From contig DIUF01000087.1 of NCBI GenBank assembly GCA_002422285.1, positions 15,707 to 25,021 on the forward strand: a DNA stretch of 9,315 nucleotides. Reading direction: 5' to 3'. Shown piece after piece: positions 1 through 6,062 of the stretch. Position 1 is the first letter of the stretch, and each line of letters opens with the position of its first letter. The notes below the pieces were generated by a model, which had not been told where the DNA came from, did no database searches, and worked only from the letters and a program-made list of their open reading frames with translations. The position numbers and the translations under genes are program-made. The stretch comes from Flavobacteriales bacterium UBA6165 (GTDB taxonomy: Bacteria; Bacteroidota; Bacteroidia; Flavobacteriales_D; Crocinitomicaceae).

Positions 1-1176
1 TTTCTTTTCTTTCATTTCAACCTCAGTGGCTGCACCGATGTATAACACCGCAACACCACCAGCCAACTTCGCTAAACGCTCTTGCAATTTCTCGCGGTCG
101 TAGTCTGAAGTTGTTGATTCGATCTGCGCACGGATTTGACCCACACGGGCATCGATATCGGCTTTGTTTCCAGCGCCATTGATGATGGTTGTATTGTCTT
201 TATCGATTTCGATTTTTTCACATGTACCCAACAAATCGAGGGTAGCATTTTCCAATTTGAAACCTTTTTCTTCTGAAATCACTTGGCCGCCTGTCAAGAC
301 TGCGATGTCTTCCAACATAGCTTTTCTGCGGTCGCCAAAACCAGGTGCTTTCACAGCTGCAATCTTCAAAGAAGCGCGCAATCTGTTAACCACCAAAGTT
401 GCCAATGCTTCGCTCTCAACATCTTCAGCGATAATCAACATTGGGCGACCCGACTGCACAGCTGGTTCCAAAAGAGGAAGCAATTCGCGCATATTGGAAA
501 TCTTTTTATCCGTGATGAGGATATAAGGATTTTCCATTTCTACAATCATTTTTTCGGTGTTCGTCACAAAATATGGCGACAAATAACCGCGATCGAACTG
601 CATACCTTCCACTGTTTTCACCTCAGTTTCAGTACCTTTTGCTTCCTCAACTGTGATTACACCGTCGTTTCCTACCACTTCCATAGCTTTTGCAATCAAA
701 GTTCCGATAGCATCATCATTGTTGGCCGAAATAGACGCCACTTGTTTGATTTGGTCATTTTCAGTACAGCTTTTCGAAATAGATTTCAAATGGTCTACAA
801 CGGCAATAACCGCTTTGTCCATACCACGCTTTAAATCCATTGGATTGGCACCAGATGCCACGTTTTTCAAACCAGCGGTAACCATTGCTTGCGCTAAAAC
901 AGTAGCAGTTGTTGTTCCATCACCAGCAATATCAGCTGTTTTGGAAGCTACTTCTTTCACCATTTGAGCGCCCATGTTTTCGATGACATCTTTCAAGACC
1001 ACCTCTTTGGCAACGGTAACACCATCTTTGGTAACCTGAGGTGCGCCGAATTTTTTGTCGATAACCACGTTGCGTCCTTTTGGACCGAGGGTAACTTTAA
1101 CAGCATCAGCCAATGCATCCACCCCTCTTTTTAATTTGTCTCTAGCTTCTAAATCGAAGAAAATTTGCTTTGCCAT
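1..1176 (-). CDS. groEL: 60 kDa chaperonin GroEL, C-terminus cut by window edge
   Basis: The chaperonin GroEL forms the double-ring, ATP-driven folding chamber that works with GroES in the cytoplasm. Reading the minus strand from the ATG at 1176 gives 392 uninterrupted codons to the first base of the window. The family is usually about 545 residues, so roughly 150 C-terminal residues, including the second half of the intermediate and equatorial domains, lie outside. Visible landmarks are the N-terminal equatorial segment with TLGPKGRNVV at about 29-38, the nucleotide-binding GDGTTTAT at 85-92 with its aspartate at 86, the apical-domain stretch VKAPGFGDRRKAML, and the segment YDREKLQERLAKLAGGVAV near the edge. 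It lies 28 bases downstream of groES on the same strand, the standard bacterial order, with an A/T-rich leader and no Shine-Dalgarno sequence. Identification is certain; only the end is missing. Confidence 0.98.
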   Translation of the reverse strand, partial: MAKQIFFDLEARDKLKRGVDALADAVKVTLGPKGRNVVIDKKFGAPQVTKDGVTVAKEVVLKDVIENMGAQMVKEVASKTADIAGDGTTTATVLAQAMVTAGLKNVASGANPMDLKRGMDKAVIAVVDHLKSISKSCTENDQIKQVASISANNDDAIGTLIAKAMEVVGNDGVITVEEAKGTETEVKTVEGMQFDRGYLSPYFVTNTEKMIVEMENPYILITDKKISNMRELLPLLEPAVQSGRPMLIIAEDVESEALATLVVNRLRASLKIAAVKAPGFGDRRKAMLEDIAVLTGGQVISEEKGFKLENATLDLLGTCEKIEIDKDNTTIINGAGNKADIDARVGQIRAQIESTTSDYDREKLQERLAKLAGGVAVLYIGAATEVEMKEKK

Positions 1177-1204
1177 TTTTATACTTTTTTAATTACGTTA
1201 AACA

Positions 1205-1480
1205 TTAAATAATACCATAGATGTCAGACTCACGCATGATCAAAAAAGTCTTGCCCTCCAACTTGATTTCTGTGCCAGAATACTGGCCATACATCACATT
1301 GTCGCCAACTTTCACTGTCATGGGCTCATCTTGTTTGCCTGGCCCTGCAGCCACAACTGTACCTTTCAATGGCTTTTCCTTAGCCGTGTCAGGAATAATA
1401 ATTCCGCTCGCTGTAGTTTCTTCGGCCGGTGCTGGCTCCACCAACACGCGATCCGCTAATGGTTTCAATAATGTTGACAT
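1205..1480 (-). CDS. groES: 10 kDa co-chaperonin GroES
   Basis: GroES is the heptameric lid of the GroEL folding chamber. The 91-residue protein is full length for the family. It begins with LKPLADRVLVEPAPAEE, has the mobile loop with SGIIIPD at about 25-31 that contacts GroEL (in the form usual for Bacteroidota), then GTVVAAGPG at 40-48, VKVGDNVMYGQYSGTEI and the C-terminal LIMRESDIYGII. The ATG at 1478-1480 is the only start that fits the family. It is the first gene of the groES-groEL operon, which is transcribed leftward. Upstream lie a sigma-54-like element and a group of TGTCA motifs that may control the operon. Confidence 0.98.
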   Translation of the reverse strand: MSTLLKPLADRVLVEPAPAEETTASGIIIPDTAKEKPLKGTVVAAGPGKQDEPMTVKVGDNVMYGQYSGTEIKLEGKTFLIMRESDIYGII

Positions 1481-1513
1481 ATAATTGTTGTTTTTTAGTT
1501 CGTCCTTGATGTG

Positions 1514-1528
1514 TCGAATTTTGTGCCA
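1514..1528 (-). promoter_or_regulatory. Candidate sigma-54-like promoter of groES
   Basis: On the minus strand the sequence TGGCACAAAATTCGA occurs 34 bases before the groES start. It has a perfect -24 half (TGGCAC). The GG and the following G are separated by ten bases as in sigma-54 promoters, but the -12 half reads TTCGA instead of TTGCA. Transcription would begin about 12 bases downstream, leaving a leader of about 20 bases. No better TAnnTTTG element is close to groES; TAAGTTTT at 1595-1602 matches seven of eight positions but lies over 110 bases from the start. This is a motif match only. Confidence 0.35.
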
Positions 1529-1559
1529 CGTGATTTTTGGATTGAAATTTCGAAAAAAA

Positions 1560-1628
1560 TGTCAGATTGACTGACGAAATGACACGACAAACCGAAAACT
1601 TATTTCTATGTCATTTGTTATTCTGTCA
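1560..1628. promoter_or_regulatory. Cluster of TGTCA/TGACA motifs between groES and a divergent gene
   Basis: Within 70 bases there are copies of TGTCA or its complement at 1560-1564, 1580-1584, 1609-1613 and 1624-1628, plus CTGAC at 1571-1575. The first and the last of these form a perfect short palindrome, GTCAG-ATTGA-CTGAC, at 1561-1575. An A/T-rich stretch (about 1533-1560) lies between the cluster and the -24 element of groES. The arrangement resembles an activator or repressor site upstream of the heat-shock operon, but it could equally serve the divergent gene starting at 1628. The regulator is unknown. Confidence 0.35.
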
Positions 1629-2029
1629 TGCTCCTCAACGACTCCTACAACCACAAAGAAGTGAACCGCCAAATTATTGAAGCGGTGGGTGCGCCATACT
1701 CCATTTGGACGCGTATTAAAATGAATGGTATTGGTTCTCCACGAACAACAATCACTACATCAAGTCCTGAAATTCAAAGACTTTTAAACCTTGACAACAA
1801 TGCTTCGTGGTGCTTCATTGAGCTGCGACCCAAAGGCATCATTGTGCGTTTTCGCTCGCTGCTTGAAACCTATGCCTTGGTGATTCCGTGGTGGAAATTG
1901 GTCATTTTCAAAGCCAATCCAAATGTGCATACACTCCACTGCGACGGCAACTTTGTGAGCATCAACACAGAGTCGAAGGCTTTGAAGGGTTTTATGGTGA
2001 GGTTGATGGAGTTGAAGGCGAACAGCTAA
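1628..2029 (+). CDS. Conserved-looking protein of unknown function, divergent from groES
   Basis: A 133-residue soluble-looking protein without signal peptide or membrane helix. I recall similar short proteins in Bacteroidota but cannot assign a named domain. It opens with MLLNDSYNHKEVNRQIIEAV, then has a basic and aromatic stretch with WTRIKMNGIGSPRTTI (27-42), and a core with IELRPKGIIVRFRSLLETYA (64-83) followed by VIPWWKLVIFK (85-95). The first ATG, at 1628, is the earliest ATG in this frame in the spacer. No Shine-Dalgarno sequence is present. The gene is transcribed away from groES across a 147-base spacer and its stop codon touches the stop of the convergent OmpA-like gene. Coding is supported by the regular codon pattern and absence of overlap with other genes. 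Its function is unknown, and association with chaperonins is only positional. Confidence 0.8.
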   Translation: MLLNDSYNHKEVNRQIIEAVGAPYSIWTRIKMNGIGSPRTTITTSSPEIQRLLNLDNNASWCFIELRPKGIIVRFRSLLETYALVIPWWKLVIFKANPNVHTLHCDGNFVSINTESKALKGFMVRLMELKANS

Positions 2030-2650
2030 TCACTCCCTAATCCCCACAATTTTCACCTCAACCCTTCTATTAAACTGATGCAGCCTTTCAAACAGCACTT
2101 TATTGGCTTTATGCTGATTGATATAATCATTGTTCAACTCAATTAACTCCGGTTCTGGACAAACCGCAGATAGAGAATCATCAAGATAATCCCAGTAATT
2201 GTTATTGCACCAGTAAACAAATCTCGGCTTTTCCCTGCCGTAACCAACCGCTATTATTTGTGTGGAATCTACTCCAAATTCTCGCGTCATACATTGCAAA
2301 ACCAAATTTGCTCGGCGCTGACTTAAATCCAAATTTGACGCAGCCGAACCGCGCCAGTCTGTGTGAAAACCAATTTCAAATATCAAGTTGGGATGGGATT
2401 TTATGAATTGAACGAGTTCAAGGAAATTAGAGAAATACGATGAATCCAAGTCTAAACAATTGTTTTGTCGAACCAAATTTGGATAGGGTTTAAGAACATT
2501 ACGATATTCAAACCTATGCTTTATCAAATCCCCAACATGAAAAACGGTGTCGGTCATTTTTACATAGCGGGGTTGAGCGTACAACTCTCCTATTCCAAAA
2601 AGAAGCAGGAAGCTTGATAGTACTTTGATATATAACAATTTTATTTTCAT
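2030..2650 (-). CDS. OmpA-domain periplasmic/outer-membrane protein, paralogue 1
   Basis: A 206-residue exported protein with a signal peptide (MKIKLLYIKVLSSFLLLFGI, probable cleavage after the alanine at about 25) and a C-terminal OmpA-like peptidoglycan-binding domain. The domain shows IFEIGFHTDWRGSAASNLDL at 90-109 followed by SQRRA, with the aspartate (98) and arginine (about 113) that normally hold the diaminopimelate of the peptide stem, then VGYG and the closing NRRVEVKI at 194-201. Between VGYG and NRR is an insert of about 55 residues with cysteines at 148 and 164 around a DDSLS motif. There is no room for a beta-barrel, so it probably tethers to peptidoglycan on its own or with a partner. 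It is the second gene of a two-gene set, 21 bases after its paralogue, and converges stop-to-stop with the gene at 1628. Confidence 0.9.
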   Translation of the reverse strand: MKIKLLYIKVLSSFLLLFGIGELYAQPRYVKMTDTVFHVGDLIKHRFEYRNVLKPYPNLVRQNNCLDLDSSYFSNFLELVQFIKSHPNLIFEIGFHTDWRGSAASNLDLSQRRANLVLQCMTREFGVDSTQIIAVGYGREKPRFVYWCNNNYWDYLDDSLSAVCPEPELIELNNDYINQHKANKVLFERLHQFNRRVEVKIVGIRE

Positions 2651-2671
2651 GTTAATACATTCACATTTTCA

Positions 2672-3292
2672 TCATTCCTTAATGCCAATAATACGTACAT
2701 CAATCCTTCTGTTGAACCTATGGAGATGCTCAAACATCACTTTATCTTCTTTGAATTGCTGGATATATTCATTGGTCAAAACGATTGGAATTCCCTCACA
2801 CAATTGCGACAATGAATCATCATGAAAAGCCCAATAATGTCCGTTGCAAGTGTAAATTGTTCTTGGATGTGATCTGCCATAACCAAATGCTTTTACTCGG
2901 GATGAATCAATGTTGTGCGCACGAATCATACAATCTACCAAAGCTTGAGCACGTCGTTTACTTAAATCCAAATTTGAGGCAGCTGAACCGCGCCAGTCCG
3001 TATGCGACGCTATTTCAAAAATAAGATTGGGATGTGCTTGGATAAATTTGACAATTTTTATAAAGTTTAAACGGTCTATATATTGCCAATCTGGTTCGTG
3101 TTCTCCTTGTAATATGGGCTCTAAAGAACATTGAAACCTCCAAGCACTAGAATAAAACTCATGCTGTATCAAATCCCCAACATGAAAAACGGTGTAGGTC
3201 ATTTTTGCATATCGTTCTTGTGTCAAAGATGGTTTACTCGAAAAACCAACAACGACGATTAGAAAAATAAACCTCATAAACCTGTGAATCAT
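2672..3292 (-). CDS. OmpA-domain periplasmic/outer-membrane protein, paralogue 2
   Basis: A paralogue of the next gene, with the same domain plan. An open frame extends upstream to an initiation codon at 3364, but I place the start at the ATG at 3290-3292: this puts the signal peptide (MIHRFMRFIFLIVVVGFSSK) at the N-terminus, gives exactly 206 residues like the neighbour, and lies downstream of a -7 element at 3317-3324. The ATG at 3277 is an alternative. The OmpA core has SHTDWRGSAASNLDLSKRRA at 96-115, a GYG motif at 137-139 and NRRIDVRI at 194-201. The insert keeps the pair of cysteines (149, 165) and DDSLS. Shared stretches such as TVFHVGDLI and HPNLIFEI near the N-terminal half indicate a recent tandem duplication. 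Transcribed leftward as first gene of the pair. Confidence 0.88.
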   Translation of the reverse strand: MIHRFMRFIFLIVVVGFSSKPSLTQERYAKMTYTVFHVGDLIQHEFYSSAWRFQCSLEPILQGEHEPDWQYIDRLNFIKIVKFIQAHPNLIFEIASHTDWRGSAASNLDLSKRRAQALVDCMIRAHNIDSSRVKAFGYGRSHPRTIYTCNGHYWAFHDDSLSQLCEGIPIVLTNEYIQQFKEDKVMFEHLHRFNRRIDVRIIGIKE

Positions 3293-3316
3293 AGAGATGA
3301 CTTTATCAAATAAGGT

Positions 3317-3324
3317 CAAATTTA
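3317..3324 (-). promoter_or_regulatory. Candidate -7 element for the OmpA-like gene pair
   Basis: On the minus strand this reads TAAATTTG, a full match to the Bacteroidota -7 consensus TAnnTTTG. It lies 24 bases upstream of the ATG at 3292 and would start transcription near 3310. No clear -33 TTTG is found at 17-23 bases spacing. It supports the 3292 start over the longer reading from 3364. Confidence 0.45.
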
Positions 3325-3416
3325 AAAAATTATTCCAATCACAGCCAGAATGTACAATAACCAAGCACTGTGAATAAATTAAGCGAATTTAAGAGATTTA
3401 TCAACAACAAAACTGC

Positions 3417-3424
3417 TACCTTTG
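3417..3424 (+). promoter_or_regulatory. -7 promoter element of the oxoamine synthase gene
   Basis: TACCTTTG is a perfect match to the Bacteroidota -7 consensus TAnnTTTG and is followed by GC, as are two other candidate promoters in this window. It ends 30 bases before the ATG at 3455, so transcription would begin around 3430. A -33 TTTG is not clear; TTTA at 3397-3400 is the nearest candidate. The TTG at 3422 that could extend the reading frame lies inside this element. Confidence 0.6.
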
Positions 3425-3454
3425 CAGCGCGATAATGCATTAAAAACTAATTTT

Positions 3455-4726
3455 ATGGCGCAAGATATTTTTGACAAGTTGAATAAGAATCGTGGTCCAA
3501 TTGGCCAGTATGCAAAAGGCGTTCACGGTTACTTCACATTCCCAAAACTCGAAGGCGAATTGGGCAACAAAATGTTTTTTAGAGGCAAAGAAGTTTTGAC
3601 TTGGTCAATCAACAACTACCTCGGTTTGGCCAACCATCCAGAAGTGCGCAAGGCTGATGCCGATGCTGCTGCTGAATGGGGAATGGCTTATCCGATGGGA
3701 GCTCGAATGATGACGGGTCAGACAAAATATCACGAACAATTGGAGCAAGAAATTGCTGAGTTCATGGGCTATGAAGACAGTATTGTAGTAAACTTTGGCT
3801 ACCAAGGCATGGTTTCTACGATTGATTGTTTGGTTGATCGCCATGATGTAATTGTTTACGACAGCGAATCTCATGCTTGTATTTTGGATGGTATGCGTTT
3901 GCATGTTGGTAAGCGTTTCGTGTTCCAACACAACGATATGGAAAGCTTCGACAAGCAAATGGCACGTGCTACGAAAGTGGCAGAAGCCAATGGCGGTGGT
4001 ATCTTGGTGATTACTGAAGGTGTTTTCGGAATGGCAGGTGACCAAGGAAAAATCAAAGAAATCGTTGAATTCCGCAAGTCAGGTAAATACAACTTCCGTT
4101 TGTTTGTTGACGATGCACACGGCTTTGGTGCTGTTGGTGCTACGGGTCGTGGTGCAGGCGAAGCGCAAGGCGTTTTGAATGAAATCGATGTGCTTTTCGG
4201 AACATTTGCAAAAGCAATGGCTTCAATCGGCGGATTTATCGCTGCCAATGAAAGCGTAGTTGAATATTTGCGCTACAACATGCGTTCTCAAATGTTTGCA
4301 AAGTCATTACCAATGCCTATCGTAATTGGAGCTTTGAAGCGTTTGGAATTATTGAAAACAAGATCTGAATTGCGCGAGAAATTGGCAACAATCGCTAATG
4401 CTCTTCAAACTGGCTTGAGAGAAAACGGCTTCGATATCGGAGCTACAAATTCGCCAGTGACACCAGTATTCTTAAAAGGTGAAGGTAACTTAGCTGTTGC
4501 AACCAATTTGACATTCGACTTGAGAGAAAATTATGGTATTTTCTGTTCCATCGTAACTTATCCAGTTGTACCAAAAGACGTAATCATGTTGCGCTTGATA
4601 CCCACAGCGGTGCACACTTTGGAAGATGTACAATATACGATTGAAACTTTCGTAAAATGCCAAGAAAAACTGACTAGAGGCGAATATGCTTCTGAGCAAT
4701 TGGCAGCAGTTGAGACAGATAAATAA
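3455..4726 (+). CDS. PLP-dependent alpha-oxoamine synthase (serine palmitoyl- or cysteate acyltransferase type)
   Basis: A 423-residue fold-type I PLP enzyme of the family that condenses an amino acid with an acyl thioester under decarboxylation: 2-amino-3-ketobutyrate CoA ligase, 8-amino-7-oxononanoate synthase, serine palmitoyltransferase and cysteate acyltransferase. Visible motifs are NNYLGLANHPE at 53-63, the ring-stacking histidine 140 in SHACILDG, EGVFGMAGDQG at 188-198, VDDAHGFG at 218-225 with the pyridine-binding Asp219 and His222, the Schiff-base lysine 253 in GTFAKAMASIGG, and RLIPTAVHT at 380-388 with the likely carboxylate-binding arginine. The start is the ATG at 3455; an upstream in-frame TTG at 3422 falls in the promoter. 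The next gene is serC, on the same strand and without its own visible promoter or intervening classical terminator, so a role in sphingolipid or sulfonolipid base synthesis is attractive. Substrate cannot be fixed from motifs; a threonine-degradation ligase remains possible. Confidence 0.9.
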   Translation: MAQDIFDKLNKNRGPIGQYAKGVHGYFTFPKLEGELGNKMFFRGKEVLTWSINNYLGLANHPEVRKADADAAAEWGMAYPMGARMMTGQTKYHEQLEQEIAEFMGYEDSIVVNFGYQGMVSTIDCLVDRHDVIVYDSESHACILDGMRLHVGKRFVFQHNDMESFDKQMARATKVAEANGGGILVITEGVFGMAGDQGKIKEIVEFRKSGKYNFRLFVDDAHGFGAVGATGRGAGEAQGVLNEIDVLFGTFAKAMASIGGFIAANESVVEYLRYNMRSQMFAKSLPMPIVIGALKRLELLKTRSELREKLATIANALQTGLRENGFDIGATNSPVTPVFLKGEGNLAVATNLTFDLRENYGIFCSIVTYPVVPKDVIMLRLIPTAVHTLEDVQYTIETFVKCQEKLTRGEYASEQLAAVETDK

Positions 4727-4816
4727 ATTGCTTTTGGCTTTTAGCTTTTGGCTTTTGGCAAGAATTCATTCACATCGCCAACAGCTAACAGCTAATCGCT
4801 AATGGCCAACAGCCAA
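4727..4816. repeat. Inverted arrays of TTRGCTN heptamers between oxoamine synthase and serC
   Basis: Directly after the stop codon come five head-to-tail heptamers (4727-4761): ATTGCTT, TTGGCTT, TTAGCTT, TTGGCTT, TTGGCAA. After 13 unrelated bases (4762-4774) come six heptamers of the complementary type (4775-4816): TCGCCAA, CAGCTAA, CAGCTAA, TCGCTAA, TGGCCAA, CAGCCAA. The two arms can pair through about four to five units, mostly 5-6 base pairs each with a mismatch at every seventh position, making a long imperfect hairpin. The last unit ends four bases before the serC ATG. The spacer may end the upstream message, hide the serC start, or be a neutral product of slippage. Confidence 0.85.
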
Positions 4817-4820
4817 AAAA

Positions 4821-5876
4821 ATGAAACACAATTTCGGAGCAGGTCCTTGTATTCTTCCACAGGAAGTGATGGCACAAGCCGCAGCAGCAGTTTTGGATTT
4901 CAATGGATTATCCATTCTTGAAGTTTCTCACCGTAGCAAAGATTTCGTAGCAGTAATGGACGAAGCACAAGTCTTGGTAAAAAAGGCTTTGAATGTGCCA
5001 GAAGGTTACAGCGTACTTTTCTTACAAGGCGGCGCAAGTTTGGGTTTTTTAATTGCCGCGTTGAACATGGCTCGCGAACACAAACGAGGTGCTTATTTGG
5101 ATACTGGAAACTGGGCAGCAAACGCCATCAAACAAGCAAAAATGGCTGGAGTTGAACCTGTTGTTGTTGGGTCTTCAAAGGATGATAATTACACTTTCAT
5201 TCCCAAAAACTTCAATATTCCTGATGATGTGGATTATGTGCATTACACGTCCAACAACACCATTTATGGCACGCAGTTCAAAGCCATTCCAAAGATCAAT
5301 AAACCTTTGATTTGCGACATGTCATCGGATATTTTTTCGCAAGAAATAGACATCTCTAAGTTTGATTTGATTTATGCCGGTGCTCAGAAAAATTTGGGTC
5401 CAGCTGGAGCAACTTTATACATCGTAAAAGACGAAGTTTTGGGCAAATCGTCCATTTCTCCGATTCCAACCTATTTGGATTTGGCGGTGCATCAGGCAAA
5501 AGAGTCCATGTTCAATACACCACCTGTTTTTTCGATTTATGTGGCCATGCTCAACTTGCGCTACTTATTGGCACATGGCGGTGTGAAGGCCCAGCAAGAA
5601 TTGAACGAGCGAAAAGCGGTTTTGCTTTACAGCGAAATCGACAACAACGACAAATTCACATCACCCGTAAACAAAGAAGACCGTTCGAATATGAACGTGA
5701 TTTTCTTCTTGAAAGACGAAGAAGCCCATAAAGAGCGCTTCGATAAATTGTGGAACGATGCAGGAATCGTTGGATTGAAAGGTTACCGAACTTTGGGCGG
5801 ATATCGTGCTTCTATGTACAATGCTTTGCCATTGGAAAGCGTTCAGGTTCTGGTAGATTGCATGAAGACTTTGTAA
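4821..5876 (+). CDS. serC: Phosphoserine aminotransferase
   Basis: SerC converts 3-phosphohydroxypyruvate and glutamate to O-phosphoserine and 2-oxoglutarate, the second step of serine synthesis; it also acts in one pyridoxal phosphate route. The 351-residue protein has the normal length of the short bacterial form. It starts with the family signature MKHNFGAGP, then EVSHRSK (34-40, Arg38 for phosphate), LQGGASLGF (68-76) for cofactor phosphate, Trp98 stacking on the ring, Asp166 in CDMSSDIFS, and the Schiff-base lysine 190 in AGAQKNLGPAG; the end has TLGGYRASMYNALP at 324-337. The start is fixed by homology at the ATG at 4821. It probably shares a transcript with the oxoamine synthase 94 bases upstream, and is followed by an intrinsic terminator at 5961-5991. 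The heptamer hairpin before the start may influence translation. Confidence 0.97.
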   Translation: MKHNFGAGPCILPQEVMAQAAAAVLDFNGLSILEVSHRSKDFVAVMDEAQVLVKKALNVPEGYSVLFLQGGASLGFLIAALNMAREHKRGAYLDTGNWAANAIKQAKMAGVEPVVVGSSKDDNYTFIPKNFNIPDDVDYVHYTSNNTIYGTQFKAIPKINKPLICDMSSDIFSQEIDISKFDLIYAGAQKNLGPAGATLYIVKDEVLGKSSISPIPTYLDLAVHQAKESMFNTPPVFSIYVAMLNLRYLLAHGGVKAQQELNERKAVLLYSEIDNNDKFTSPVNKEDRSNMNVIFFLKDEEAHKERFDKLWNDAGIVGLKGYRTLGGYRASMYNALPLESVQVLVDCMKTL

Positions 5877-5877
5877 G

Positions 5878-5905
5878 TTGGCTGTTAGCTATTGGCTATT
5901 AGTTC
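5878..5905 (+). repeat. Third TTRGCTN heptamer array, just after serC
   Basis: Four consecutive heptamers follow the serC stop by one base: TTGGCTG, TTAGCTA, TTGGCTA, TTAGTTC. They are of the same family as the arrays before serC, so serC is bracketed by copies. The orientation matches the left arm of the upstream array, and it could also pair with that array's right arm in a long-range fold. The rest of the 237-base spacer to serA holds the terminator (5961-5991) and the serA promoter; I see nothing else in it. Confidence 0.75.
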
Positions 5906-5960
5906 AAGCGCAGCGAGTAATTGGTTGTCCACACATAAGATTATTGAACCATAAATATAG

Positions 5961-5991
5961 AGCCTGTTGACGAAAGTCGGCAGGCTTTTTT
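5961..5991 (+). terminator. Rho-independent terminator after serC
   Basis: An 11-base-pair stem, AGCCTGTTGAC (5961-5971) pairing with GTCGGCAGGCT (5976-5986) with two G-U pairs, is closed by a GAAA tetraloop (5972-5975) and followed by a run of T to 5991. It is a textbook intrinsic terminator for transcripts reading rightward. It separates serC from serA, so serA needs its own promoter, which is seen at 6063. Confidence 0.92.
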
Positions 5992-6062
5992 AGTGTTCAG
6001 CACAAAATACACTGCAACGATCAAATTGTTATCCCAAAAATTAGCTACCCCAACATTCTGTT

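Noticed and set aside
283..834. 183-codon open frame on the plus strand opposite groEL.
   Set aside because: It is antisense to a clearly coding groEL frame, is rich in Phe, His and Cys without any domain, and has no promoter or leader.
3293..3364. Longer N-terminus of OmpA-like paralogue 2 starting at 3364.
   Set aside because: It places 24 non-signal residues before the signal peptide, breaks equal length with its paralogue and lies upstream of the -7 element at 3317.
3422..3454. Extended start of the oxoamine synthase at TTG 3422, adding 11 residues.
   Set aside because: The TTG lies inside the TACCTTTG promoter element, so it would not be in the mRNA; the ATG at 3455 fits the family start.
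3605..4248. Two minus-strand open frames (146 and 125 codons) opposite the oxoamine synthase.
   Set aside because: They overlap each other and a gene with intact catalytic motifs; no promoter or family resemblance.
4727..4816. Heptamer arrays as a CRISPR array.
   Set aside because: Units are only 7 bases, contiguous and inverted, with no spacers of 25-40 bases and no cas gene nearby.
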